A stretch of 64,000 nucleotides of DNA from Streptomyces sp. NBC_01498. Lineage in GTDB: Bacteria > Actinomycetota > Actinomycetes > Streptomycetales > Streptomycetaceae. Below, piece after piece: positions 1 through 7,909 of the stretch (within the stretch, counting starts at the first letter, position 1; each line of letters starts with the position of its first letter). The notes beneath the pieces were generated by a model. That model was not told the origin of the DNA. It saw only the letters and a list, made by a program, of their open reading frames with translations, and ran no database searches. A program made the position numbers and the translations under genes. The stretch lies in assembly GCF_036327775.1 (NCBI RefSeq), contig NZ_CP109598.1, positions 5,902,001 to 5,966,000 of the forward strand, written 5' to 3'.

Positions 1-1
1 C

Positions 2-712
2 GGCCAGGGCGCCGCCGTCGGCGCGCTGAGCGTCATCGTCCTCTTCCACGGCGGCTCGTCCGCCGTCGCGGGCGGTTCCGTCGTCGGCGGACTGCTGACC
101 GGCGCGGGCATCTATCTGCTCGCCTGGAAGCGCGGCGTGCACGGCTACCGGCTGGTCCTCGTCGGCATCGGCGTCGCCGCCATGCTCACCGCCGTCAACC
201 ACTACCTGATCACCAAGGCCAGCCTGATCGACGCGACACGCGCCGTGCTGTGGATGACCGGCTCGCTCGACGGCCGCGACTGGGCACAGGTCTGGCCGCT
301 GCTCGCCGTGTGCGCCGTACTGATCCCCGTGGTCCTCTCGTACGGCCGCCCGCTCCGCATGCTGGAGATGGGCGACGACGCGGCGTACGCGCTGGGGGTA
401 CGGGTCGAACGCACCCGGCTCGTCCTGCTGGGCGCCGCCGTGCTCCTCGTCTCGGCGGCGACCGGCGCCGCCGGGCCGATCACCTTCGTGGCGCTCAGCG
501 CGCCGCAGCTGGCGCGCCGCCTGACCCGCTCGCCCGGCCCCAACGTCGGCCCGGCCGCGCTGATGGGCGCACTGCTGCTGCTGGTCGCCGACTGGGCCGC
601 GACATCGGCGTTCGGGGAGCGGCAGTTGCCGGCCGGGGTGGTGACCGGTGTGCTCGGCGGCTGCTACCTGCTCTGGCTGCTGGTCACCGAGCGCAGGGCG
701 GGCCGGATATGA
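2..712 (+). CDS. FecCD-family siderophore ABC transporter permease (5' partial)
   Basis: Membrane permease of a ferric-siderophore importer that would work with the ATPase encoded next. The reading frame is open from base 2 with no stop, so the true start lies outside the window; about 236 C-terminal residues are visible. The FecCD/BtuC pattern is clear: several hydrophobic helices, the conserved GxxAGPI-type segment (AATGAAGPITFVAL) and the following APQLARRL loop, which in BtuC-like permeases contacts the ATPase, then a final helix and a short basic tail. The stop TGA overlaps a possible ATG of the next frame at 709. The binding protein and second permease are presumably upstream. Family assignment is firm; the substrate (a hydroxamate siderophore or similar) cannot be read from this fragment. 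Confidence 0.9.
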   Translation, partial: GQGAAVGALSVIVLFHGGSSAVAGGSVVGGLLTGAGIYLLAWKRGVHGYRLVLVGIGVAAMLTAVNHYLITKASLIDATRAVLWMTGSLDGRDWAQVWPLLAVCAVLIPVVLSYGRPLRMLEMGDDAAYALGVRVERTRLVLLGAAVLLVSAATGAAGPITFVALSAPQLARRLTRSPGPNVGPAALMGALLLLVADWAATSAFGERQLPAGVVTGVLGGCYLLWLLVTERRAGRI

Positions 713-750
713 GCCCGGACGCCCCCGGCCGGCCGCACCCCGCCCCGCCG

Positions 751-1020
751 CCACCCGGCCGTCCCGCCTCCGGCCGAGATGTGTCCGGCCGTCCCGCCTC
801 CGGCCGAGATGTGTCCGGCCGTCCCGCCTCCGGCCGAGATGTCTCCGGCCGTCCCGCCTCCGGCCGAGATGTCTCCGGCCGTCCCGCCTCCGGCCGAGAT
901 GTCTCCGGCCGTCCCGCCTCCGGCCGAGATGTCTCCGGCCGTCCCGCCTCGGGCCGTTCCGACTCCGGCCGTCCCGACTCCGGCCGAGATGTGTCCGGCC
1001 GTCCCGCCTCCCGCCTTTCC
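751..1020 (+). repeat. Tandem 30-bp repeat, nine units
   Basis: Nine head-to-tail 30-bp units run from 751 to 1020. Five units (781-930) are identical except GTG or GTC at their first codon; the first unit and the last three are degenerate. A unit reads as the decapeptide GRPASGRDVS in the frame of the following ATPase. Because 30 is divisible by 3, copy-number change would not shift frame. The array sits between the permease stop (712) and the ATPase start I prefer (1039), so it is either a long N-terminal low-complexity extension translated from ATG 709, or an untranslated spacer. There are no unique spacers, so it is not CRISPR. Confidence 0.95.
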
Positions 1021-1038
1021 GTCCCCAGGAGTACGACC

Positions 1039-1854
1039 ATGCAGCGCCTCACGGCGGACACGGTGACCCTCGGCTACGACCAGCGCGTCATCGCCCGCGA
1101 CCTGTCCGTCGAGATACCCGACCACTCCCTCACCGTCATCGTCGGCCCCAACGCCTGCGGCAAGTCGACCCTGTTGCGGGCCCTGTCCCGGATGCTCAAG
1201 CCCTCCCGGGGGCAGGTCCTGCTCGACGGCGCGGCGATCCACTCGCTGCCCGCCAAGAAGGTCGCCCGCACGCTGGGGCTGCTCCCGCAGTCGTCCATCG
1301 CCCCCGACGGCATCACCGTCGCCGACCTCGTCGCCCGGGGCCGCTACCCGCACCAGGGACTGCTGCGACAGTGGTCCCGCGACGACGAACGGATCGTCGA
1401 GGAGTCGATGGCGTCGACCGGCGTCGGCGAGCTGGCCGACCGGTACGTCGACGAACTGTCCGGCGGCCAGCGCCAGCGGGTGTGGATCGCCATGGCACTC
1501 GCCCAGCAGACCCCGCTGCTGCTCCTGGACGAGCCCACCACGTTCCTCGACATCCAGTACCAGATCGACATCCTCGACCTCTGCGCCGACCTGCACGAGA
1601 CCCGGGGCCGTACGATCGTCGCCGTCCTGCACGACCTCAACCACGCCGCCCGCTACGCCACGCACCTCATCGCGATGCGCGACGGCGAGATCCACGCCGA
1701 GGGGCCGCCCGCCGAGGTCGTGACCGCCGAGACGGTCGAGCGCGTCTTCGGGCTGCGCTGCCAGGTCATCGAGGACCCGGAGACGGGCACCCCGCTGGTC
1801 GTCCCGGCCGCGCGCCGGCCCCGGCACCCCGCCCCCGCGGGACCGGCCGCCTGA
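1039..1854 (+). CDS. FecE-type siderophore ABC transporter ATP-binding protein
   Basis: Cytoplasmic ATPase energising the adjacent FecCD permease. From ATG 1039 the protein is 271 residues, the usual FepC/FecE length. Visible motifs are Walker A GPNACGKST, a Q-loop LLPQSS, the signature LSGGQRQRVW, Walker B LLLLDEPTTFLD and an H-loop in AVLHDLNHA. I chose ATG 1039 because AGGAG lies 7 bases upstream. The same frame is open upstream, and an ATG at 709 that overlaps the permease stop (ATGA) would give 381 residues with an N-terminal Gly/Arg/Pro/Ser decapeptide repeat. Translational coupling favours 709; family length and the ribosome site favour 1039. The substrate is unknown beyond the siderophore or heme/cobalamin class. 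Confidence 0.9.
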   Translation: MQRLTADTVTLGYDQRVIARDLSVEIPDHSLTVIVGPNACGKSTLLRALSRMLKPSRGQVLLDGAAIHSLPAKKVARTLGLLPQSSIAPDGITVADLVARGRYPHQGLLRQWSRDDERIVEESMASTGVGELADRYVDELSGGQRQRVWIAMALAQQTPLLLLDEPTTFLDIQYQIDILDLCADLHETRGRTIVAVLHDLNHAARYATHLIAMRDGEIHAEGPPAEVVTAETVERVFGLRCQVIEDPETGTPLVVPAARRPRHPAPAGPAA

Positions 1855-1914
1855 GCCCTCCGGGCACCCCGCGGACGAGGGAGGACGGCCGGACGCGCCG
1901 GGAGGGCGGCGGGC

Positions 1915-2262
1915 TCAGAGCAGGGAGCGCAGCCGCAGCAGATCGCGGAAGCCCGCTTCGAGCCTGACCCGGCCCGAGCCCCACGCCTTCGCGAAGTTCA
2001 GCTCGCCGTCCACCATCGCGACCAGGTCGTCCCCCGCCATCGCCAGCCGGATCTGCGCCTTCTCACGCGGCGGCCCGTCATGGGTGTCCAGCACCTCGAT
2101 GCGGCCGTCGCCCATCCGGCCGGTGAACGTGGTGTCGAGATCCGTGATGTGGCAGCTCAGCGAACGGTCGAAACCGGCCGCCCCGCGGATCCCGTCGTCC
2201 GCCCGTGCCATGTTGTCCGAGAGCTTGTCGAGTGCGCTGCGGCACTCCTCCGTCGTCGCCAT
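1915..2262 (-). CDS. SCP2-like sterol-carrier domain protein
   Basis: A 115-residue single-domain protein. The C-terminal half has the SCP2 pattern: an acidic/aromatic strand region, then LAMAGDDLVAMVDGELNF, then FAKAWGSGRVRLEAG followed by a short terminal helix. SCP2 domains bind hydrophobic ligands in a tunnel; in actinobacteria free-standing copies have no agreed role. The start ATG at 2262 opens with MATTEECRSALDKL, a typical first helix; longer in-frame extension to 2400 is low-complexity and runs antisense across the neighbouring plus-strand gene, so I rejected it. The gene stands alone on the minus strand, convergent with the ABC ATPase gene and divergent from the small gene at 2306, leaving only 43 bases for both promoters. 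Confidence 0.75.
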   Translation of the reverse strand: MATTEECRSALDKLSDNMARADDGIRGAAGFDRSLSCHITDLDTTFTGRMGDGRIEVLDTHDGPPREKAQIRLAMAGDDLVAMVDGELNFAKAWGSGRVRLEAGFRDLLRLRSLL

Positions 2263-2305
2263 CGTGAGCGACGGTACCGCAGGGCTTCGCGGTAGCGTCT
2301 GGCGC

Positions 2306-2596
2306 ATGAGCGACGAGACGGCGGCCCCGCCCGACGACGACCACCCGGCCGCCCACGACCCGGCCGCCCCCGCGCCCCTCGGCGTCGAGCGCGTCCCCAC
2401 CGGCCATCCCGGCGTGGACGAGAATCTCGCCAGGCTCGGCGACGCGGACCACCTCCCGGCGGACGGTCACCTCGACGTGTACGAGGATGTCCACCGGGGC
2501 CTGCGCGACGCGCTCACCGCACTCGACGTACGCCCCGCACCCGGCCAGGTCACCCCCCGACCCGGCCCCTCGCCGTCGTACGACCACAGGAGCTGA
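2306..2596 (+). CDS. Small acidic hypothetical protein upstream of tlyA
   Basis: A 96-residue protein, rich in Asp, Pro and Ala, with no membrane segment or signal peptide. The N-terminal 30 residues are low-complexity; the centre has a more ordered stretch (GVDENLARLGDADHLP, then DVYEDVHRGLRDALTAL) that looks helical. I do not recognise a domain. Its stop lies 7 bases before the GTG of tlyA, so the two are probably co-transcribed. From memory, Streptomyces genomes commonly carry a short ORF at this place before tlyA, which supports it being real. The start ATG 2306 lacks a strong ribosome site (GGTAGCG region only). Confidence 0.65.
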   Translation: MSDETAAPPDDDHPAAHDPAAPAPLGVERVPTGHPGVDENLARLGDADHLPADGHLDVYEDVHRGLRDALTALDVRPAPGQVTPRPGPSPSYDHRS

Positions 2597-2603
2597 ACCG
2601 AAC

Positions 2604-3419
2604 GTGGCAGGAGTGGTACGCCAACGCCTCGACGCCGAGCTGGTACGCCGCAAACTCGCGCGCTCCCGCGAGCACGCGTCCCAGCTGATCGCCGCGGGCC
2701 GGGTCACCGTCGGCGGCACCCGGGCGACCAAACCCGCCACCCAGGTCGAGAAGAGCGCCGCCCTCGTCGTCGCCGACGACGGCGCCGACCCCGGCTACGT
2801 CTCACGCGGCGGCCACAAACTCGCGGGCGCCCTCGCCGCCTTCACCCCCGAGGGACTGCGTGTCGAGGGGCGCCGGGCGCTGGACGCCGGCGCGTCGACC
2901 GGAGGGTTCACCGACGTACTGCTGCGCGCCGGGGCCCGGCAGGTCGTCGCCGTCGACGTCGGGTACGGACAACTCGCCTGGTCGCTCCGCAACGATGAAC
3001 GCGTCACCGTCAAGGACCGTACGAACGTACGTGAGTTGACGCTGGAGATCATCGAAGGAGAGCCGGTGGACCTCGTCGTGGGGGATCTGTCGTTCATTCC
3101 GCTGGGCCTGGTGCTGCCCGCCCTGGCGCGCTGCGCCGCGCCCGACGCCGACCTGGTGCTCATGGTCAAGCCGCAGTTCGAGGTGGGCAGGGAACGCCTC
3201 GGCAGCGGCGGGGTCGTCCGCAGCCCCGAACTGCGGGCCGACGCCGTGCGCACGGTGGCCGGCCAGGCGTCCGCGCTCGGCCTCGGCACCCGCGCCGTCA
3301 CCGCGAGTCCGCTGCCCGGACCCGCCGGGAACGTCGAATACTTCCTGTGGCTCACCGCCGGGGCGCCCGATGTCGACCCGGCCGATGTCGACCGTGCTGT
3401 GGCGGAGGGACCCCGTTGA
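2604..3419 (+). CDS. tlyA: TlyA-family rRNA 2'-O-methyltransferase
   Basis: Predicted cytidine-2'-O-methyltransferase acting on 16S/23S rRNA, the family whose mycobacterial member controls capreomycin sensitivity. The 271-residue product has an N-terminal S4 RNA-binding domain (about 4-60, RQRLDAELVRRKLARSREHA) and an FtsJ-like Rossmann methyltransferase with SAM motif I DAGASTGGFTD, then VVGDLSFI and MVKPQFEVG, which carry the Asp and Lys of the K-D-K-E type active site. GTG 2604 was chosen because the S4 domain begins immediately after it and AGGAG lies about 12 bases upstream. The stop overlaps the TTG start of NAD kinase by 4 bases, so translation is likely coupled. Confidence 0.93.
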   Translation: MAGVVRQRLDAELVRRKLARSREHASQLIAAGRVTVGGTRATKPATQVEKSAALVVADDGADPGYVSRGGHKLAGALAAFTPEGLRVEGRRALDAGASTGGFTDVLLRAGARQVVAVDVGYGQLAWSLRNDERVTVKDRTNVRELTLEIIEGEPVDLVVGDLSFIPLGLVLPALARCAAPDADLVLMVKPQFEVGRERLGSGGVVRSPELRADAVRTVAGQASALGLGTRAVTASPLPGPAGNVEYFLWLTAGAPDVDPADVDRAVAEGPR

Positions 3420-4348
3420 CCACGAACACCGAACACCCGGCGGACAGCGGTGGAGAGCCCCGCACCGTCTTCCTGCTCGCCCACACCGGCAGACCCGCCG
3501 CGATCCGCAGCGCCGAACTGGTGGTGCAGGGACTGCTGCGCAACGGTCTCGGCGTCCGCGTACTGGCCACCGAGGCCGCCGACCTGCCGGTGCCGTCGGC
3601 CGTCGAGACCGTCCCGGAGGCCACGTCGGGCGCGCTGAACGGCTGCGAGCTGCTGATCGTCCTCGGCGGCGACGGCACGCTGCTGCGCGGCGCGGCCTTC
3701 GCGCGGGCGTCGGGCGTACCGATGCTCGGCGTCAACCTGGGCCGCGTCGGCTTCCTCGCGGAGGCGGAGCGCGACGACCTCGACAAGGTCGTGGACCGGG
3801 TGGTGACGCGCGCGTACGAGGTCGAGGAACGCATGACCATCGACGTCCTCGTGCACAGCAACGGCGCGGTCGTGCATCGGGACTGGGCGCTCAACGAGGC
3901 CGCCGTCCAGAAGGTGTCGCCCGAGCGGATGCTGGAGGTCGTCCTGGAGATCGACGGGCGGCCGGTGACCGGCTTCGGCTGCGACGGCATCGTGTGCGCC
4001 ACCCCGACCGGTTCGACGGCGTACGCCTTCTCGGCCGGCGGCCCCGTCGTGTGGCCGGAGGTGGAGGCGCTGCTGATGGTCCCGATCAGCGCGCACGCCC
4101 TGTTCGCGAAACCGCTGGTCACCTCGCCCACGTCGGTACTCGCGGTGGAGGTGCAGTCGCACACGCCGCACGGTGTGCTGTGGTGCGACGGCCGCAGGAC
4201 GGTCGAGCTGCCGGCGGGCGCCCGGGTGGAGGTACGGCGCGGCGCGGTCCCGGTACGGCTGGCCCGGCTGCACCAGGCGTCCTTCACGGACCGCCTGGTG
4301 GCGAAGTTCGCCCTCCCGGTGGCGGGGTGGCGCGGGGCGCCGCACTGA
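3416..4348 (+). CDS. nadK: NAD kinase
   Basis: Phosphorylates NAD to NADP in the cytosol. The 310-residue protein has the family marks: FLLAHTGRP at the N-terminus, LGGDGTLLRGA (GGDG motif, phosphate binding and catalysis), NLGRVGFLAE, the ALNEAAV segment and TPTGSTAYAFSAGGP. The start is TTG 3416, which overlaps the tlyA stop (TTGA) and follows GGAGGG with good spacing; the upstream in-frame residues are tlyA antisense-frame noise. The tlyA-nadK-recN order is a standard actinobacterial neighbourhood. A candidate terminator at 4513-4541 separates it from recN. Confidence 0.95.
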   Translation: MTTNTEHPADSGGEPRTVFLLAHTGRPAAIRSAELVVQGLLRNGLGVRVLATEAADLPVPSAVETVPEATSGALNGCELLIVLGGDGTLLRGAAFARASGVPMLGVNLGRVGFLAEAERDDLDKVVDRVVTRAYEVEERMTIDVLVHSNGAVVHRDWALNEAAVQKVSPERMLEVVLEIDGRPVTGFGCDGIVCATPTGSTAYAFSAGGPVVWPEVEALLMVPISAHALFAKPLVTSPTSVLAVEVQSHTPHGVLWCDGRRTVELPAGARVEVRRGAVPVRLARLHQASFTDRLVAKFALPVAGWRGAPH

Positions 4349-4512
4349 ACGCGGCCCTCAGCAGGCGCACGTGAAGCCCGGAGTACGTGAACGCCCGGAA
4401 CCGACAAAGGCCCTGAACCGTTCCGTACCACCCCCGCGCCACCCCCGCACGTCACCCGGCGCGGAACCGATTCACCCGGCCACTCCCACCACGCCCGCCC
4501 CGCCCTGCCCGC

Positions 4513-4541
4513 CCGCCGGGGGCCCTCGGCGCCCCCGGCGG
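4513..4541 (+). terminator. Hairpin between NAD kinase and recN
   Basis: Perfect 11-bp stem (4513-4523 with 4531-4541) and a 7-base loop. There is no T run after it, as is common for Streptomyces hairpins. It could end the tlyA-nadK transcript. Confidence 0.55.
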
Positions 4542-4593
4542 CGAACCGGAGGGCGGGGGCCGTCGCACACCGGGCCGGGGACCTCGTAAGGTC

Positions 4594-6342
4594 ATGTCCG
4601 TGTTGGAGGAGATGCGGATACGGTCGCTCGGGGTCATCGACGACGCGGTGGTCGAGTTGTCGCCGGGCTTCACGGCGGTGACGGGCGAGACCGGCGCGGG
4701 CAAGACCATGGTCGTCACCAGCCTGGGGCTGCTGCTCGGCGGTCGCGCCGACGCCGCCCTCGTGCGGATCGGCGAGAAGGCCGCGGTGGTGGAGGGGCGG
4801 CTCACCATGGCCGCCGACGCCCCGGCGGCGCGGCGTGCCCAGGAGGCGGGGGCCGAACTCGACGACGGCGCGCTGCTGGTCAGCCGGACCGTCTCGGCCG
4901 AGGGACGCTCCCGCGCCCACATCGGCGGACGCTCCGTGCCCGTCGGCGTGCTGGCCGAGCTGGCGGACGACCTCGTCGCCGTGCACGGCCAGACCGACCA
5001 GCAGGGCCTGCTGAGGCCCGCGCGGCAGCGGCAGGCGCTCGACCGGTACGCCGGGAAGGCGGTCGCCGTACCGCTGGCCACGTACACGGACGCCTACCGG
5101 CGGCTGCGCGCGGTCGCCGCCGAGCTGGAGGAGCTGACCACCCGCGCCCGCGAACGCGCGCAGGAGGCCGATCTGCTGCGCTTCGGCCTGAACGAGATCG
5201 CCGCCGTGGAACCCCTGCCGGGCGAGGACACCGAACTGGCCGCCGAGGCCGAACGGCTCGGCCACGCCGAGGCGCTGGCGTCCGCCGCGTCCTCCGCGCA
5301 CGCGGCGCTGGTCGGCGACCCCGAGGACCCGGTGGACGGCGGTGACGCCACGACCCTCGTCGGCGGGGCGGGGCGCGCCCTGGAGGCCGTACGGTCCCAC
5401 GACCCGGCCCTGGCCGCGCTCGCCGACCGGATGGGTGAGATCGCGATCCTGCTGGCGGACGTGGCCGGTGAACTCGCCGGGTACGCGGACAACTTGGACT
5501 CCGACCCGCGCCGCCTCGCGGTGGTCGAGGAGCGGCGGGCCGCCCTGACCGGGCTGACCCGCAAGTACGGCCGGGACACCCCGGACACCGACGGGGTGCT
5601 GGCCTGGGCGCAGGAGAACGCGGCCCGGCTGACCGAACTGGAGGGCGACGACGAGCGGATCGGCGAGCTGACCGCCGAGTACACCACTTTGCTGAGTGAA
5701 CTCTCCGTACTGGCGCAGGCGTTGACCGATGCCCGCACGGAGGCGGCGGCCCGCTTCGCCGACGCCGTCACCGCCGAACTCGCGTCCCTCGCGATGCCGC
5801 ACGCGCGCGTCTCGTTCGACGTACGGCAGATCGAGGACCCGGACGGCGTCGAGGTCGCCGGCCGGCCGGTGGCGTACGGCCCGACCGGCGCCGACGAGGT
5901 CGAACTCCTGCTGGCCCCGCACCCCGGCGCGCCTCCCCGTCCCATCGCCAAGGGCGCGTCCGGCGGTGAGCTGTCCCGCGTCATGCTCGCGGTCGAGGTG
6001 GTCTTCGCGGGGTCCGACCCCGTACCCACGTATCTCTTCGACGAGGTCGACGCGGGCGTCGGCGGCAAGGCCGCGGTCGAGGTGGGCCGGCGGCTCGCGA
6101 AGCTCGCCAGGTCCGCACAGGTCGTGGTGGTGACACACCTGCCGCAGGTCGCGGCGTTCGCCGACCGGCAGCTGCTGGTCGAGAAGACCAACGACGGCTC
6201 GGTGACCCGGTCCGGTGTCACCGTCCTCGAAGGCGAGGCCCGCGTCCGGGAGTTGTCCCGGATGCTGGCGGGCCAGGAGGACTCGGAGACGGCCCGCGCG
6301 CACGCCGAGGAACTGCTGGCGACGGCGCGCGCGGAGGCGTAG
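4594..6342 (+). CDS. recN: DNA repair protein RecN
   Basis: SMC-like ATPase of double-strand break repair, acting on the nucleoid. The 582-residue protein matches family length. The head domain is split: Walker A GETGAGKTM near residue 28 and, after a helical middle rich in Ala, Glu and Arg (about 160-400), the ABC signature KGASGGELSRVML and Walker B YLFDEVDAGVGGKAA followed by VTHLPQVAAFAD. I kept ATG 4594; GTG 4600 just after it (VLEEMRIRSLG) is equally possible because family members usually open with LEEMRI. The long antisense frames across this gene are GC-skew shadows. No LexA-like box was evident upstream. Confidence 0.95.
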   Translation: MSVLEEMRIRSLGVIDDAVVELSPGFTAVTGETGAGKTMVVTSLGLLLGGRADAALVRIGEKAAVVEGRLTMAADAPAARRAQEAGAELDDGALLVSRTVSAEGRSRAHIGGRSVPVGVLAELADDLVAVHGQTDQQGLLRPARQRQALDRYAGKAVAVPLATYTDAYRRLRAVAAELEELTTRARERAQEADLLRFGLNEIAAVEPLPGEDTELAAEAERLGHAEALASAASSAHAALVGDPEDPVDGGDATTLVGGAGRALEAVRSHDPALAALADRMGEIAILLADVAGELAGYADNLDSDPRRLAVVEERRAALTGLTRKYGRDTPDTDGVLAWAQENAARLTELEGDDERIGELTAEYTTLLSELSVLAQALTDARTEAAARFADAVTAELASLAMPHARVSFDVRQIEDPDGVEVAGRPVAYGPTGADEVELLLAPHPGAPPRPIAKGASGGELSRVMLAVEVVFAGSDPVPTYLFDEVDAGVGGKAAVEVGRRLAKLARSAQVVVVTHLPQVAAFADRQLLVEKTNDGSVTRSGVTVLEGEARVRELSRMLAGQEDSETARAHAEELLATARAEA

Positions 6343-6500
6343 CCGCCGTACGCCGGGCGGGACGCGCCGTCGCTCGTACGGGTGAAGTCGGGGGAGGGCG
6401 CGCCGACCGACACACCCGCGACGCCCCTCCGTGCCCGGAGGTCCTCGGCGGCTGGCATCCTTGGTGCAGCACTCTTCACCGGAACAGGAGCCCCGGCCAC

Positions 6501-7610
6501 GTGACCCAACTGCGTACGGTCCAGGTCCTCGGCGGTGGCGGCGCGGGCTGCGGCACGCACGTCAGATCGCTGGCGGCGGGGCTCGTCGACCGGGGTGTGC
6601 GGGTCACCGTCTGCGCCCCGGAGTGGCTGGAGCGCGTCCACGACTTCCGGGGCTGCGGCGCCGACCACGTGCCGGTCGCCCGGCGCGGTGACCCCGTCTC
6701 CCTGGGGGCGCTGCGGACCGCCTGCGCCACCGCCGACGTGGTGCACGCGCACGGGGTGCACGCCGCCGTACGCGCGGCCGTCGCTCTCGGCGGGCGGCGG
6801 GTGCCGCTCGTCGTCACCTGGCACACCCGGGTACACGCGGACGGGCCGCGCGGCCAGCTGCTGCGGCTGCTGGAGCGACGGGCCGTCAGATCGGCGGCGG
6901 TGGTGCTCGGCGCCTCGTCCGAACTGGTCGACCGGGCCCGTGCGCGCGGCGCCCGCGACGCGCGGCTCGCCCCGGTCGCGATGCCCGTCCCGCGCCGCCT
7001 CCCGGCGGCCGACGAGGACGCCGGCACGGAGCGCGGCGACAAGACGCGGGCCGAACTGGGCGCGGTGGGGCGGCCGTTGCTGATGGCCGTCGGGAGCCTC
7101 GTACCCGACCGGGGGTACGGCACGCTGCTGACCGCCGCGCGGGCCTGGCGGCGGCTCGACCCCGCGCCGCTGCTGGTCATCGCCGGCGAGGGCGGTGAAC
7201 GGGCCGCGCTCCAGGCGCGGATCGACAACGAGCGCCTGCCGGTCAGCCTCGTCGGCCGCCGCGACGACGTGAGCGACCTCCTCGCCGCCGCCGACATCGC
7301 GCTCCTGGCCAGCCGCTGGGAGGCCCGGTCCCTGCTGGCCCAGGAGGCGCTGCGGCTCGGCGTCCCCCTGGTCGCCACGGCGGTCGGCGCGGTGCCCGAA
7401 CTGGTCGGCGACGCGGCGGAGTTGATCCCGTACGGCGACGCCGCGATCCTCGCGGACACGGTGACCCGCCTGCTGGCCGACCCGGCCCGCCGCGCCGAAC
7501 TGGCGGCGGCGGGACCGGTCCGGGCGGCCGGCTGGCCGACGGAGGAGCACACCATCGCCCATGTCCTCAGCGTCTATGACGAGTTGACGCAGTCGCAGGG
7601 GCTCGGCTGA
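6501..7610 (+). CDS. GT4-family glycosyltransferase
   Basis: A 369-residue GT-B fold glycosyltransferase, cytosolic or membrane-peripheral. The N-terminal half starts with VQVLGGGGAGCGTHVRSLA, the glycine-rich acceptor-side loop of GT4 enzymes, and has VVHAHGVHAA and TWHTRVHA. The C-terminal half has VGSLVPDRGYGTLL, VIAGEGGERAAL and the nucleotide-sugar EX7E motif in EARSLLAQEALRLGVPLVATAVG. GTG 6501 has AGGAG 10 bases upstream. It follows recN on the same strand after 158 bases and precedes a convergent regulator. The sugar donor and acceptor are unknown; cell-envelope glycans are plausible. Confidence 0.85.
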   Translation: MTQLRTVQVLGGGGAGCGTHVRSLAAGLVDRGVRVTVCAPEWLERVHDFRGCGADHVPVARRGDPVSLGALRTACATADVVHAHGVHAAVRAAVALGGRRVPLVVTWHTRVHADGPRGQLLRLLERRAVRSAAVVLGASSELVDRARARGARDARLAPVAMPVPRRLPAADEDAGTERGDKTRAELGAVGRPLLMAVGSLVPDRGYGTLLTAARAWRRLDPAPLLVIAGEGGERAALQARIDNERLPVSLVGRRDDVSDLLAAADIALLASRWEARSLLAQEALRLGVPLVATAVGAVPELVGDAAELIPYGDAAILADTVTRLLADPARRAELAAAGPVRAAGWPTEEHTIAHVLSVYDELTQSQGLG

Positions 7611-7683
7611 CGCGGCCGGGCGACGGGCGACGAGACGTGCGCTGCGGAGGCCCGGCGGGTCCCCGCGGCCGGTCGGCTGCCGG

Positions 7684-7705
7684 AGCCGGCCGAGCGCGGC
7701 CGGTT
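7684..7705. terminator. Short hairpin between convergent genes
   Basis: A 9-bp stem (AGCCGGCCG against CGGCCGGTT) with loop AGCG, lying between the glycosyltransferase stop (7610) and the regulator stop (7910). The remaining bases of this 299-base gap look like GC-rich filler with no supportable gene. Confidence 0.4.
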
Positions 7706-7909
7706 CGAGGCGGGCAGCGCGGCGGGGAATCGCTCAGCCCTGGCCGGTCCGGTCCGTACGAAGCCGGGCGCCGAGTGCGCGAGACATCGTGGGTGCCGCC
7801 CTGCGGCCGGACGGCCCGCCCCGCCCGCCGGGCGACGGACCGGCCGACGGCCGGGGCCCGGTGGCCGTGTGACATGCCACGGAGGACAGCACGGCCCCGC
7901 CCCGGCCGC

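Noticed and set aside
751..1020. CRISPR array
   Set aside because: The 30-bp units are directly adjacent with no unique spacers, and no cas genes are near.
1853..1916. Terminator after the siderophore ATPase gene
   Set aside because: The matching arms are about 40 bases apart and short; too weak to call.
3352..6303. 983-residue minus-strand open frame opposite recN
   Set aside because: GC-skew antisense frame; Arg/Gly-rich composition without domains, and the plus strand encodes RecN and NAD kinase.
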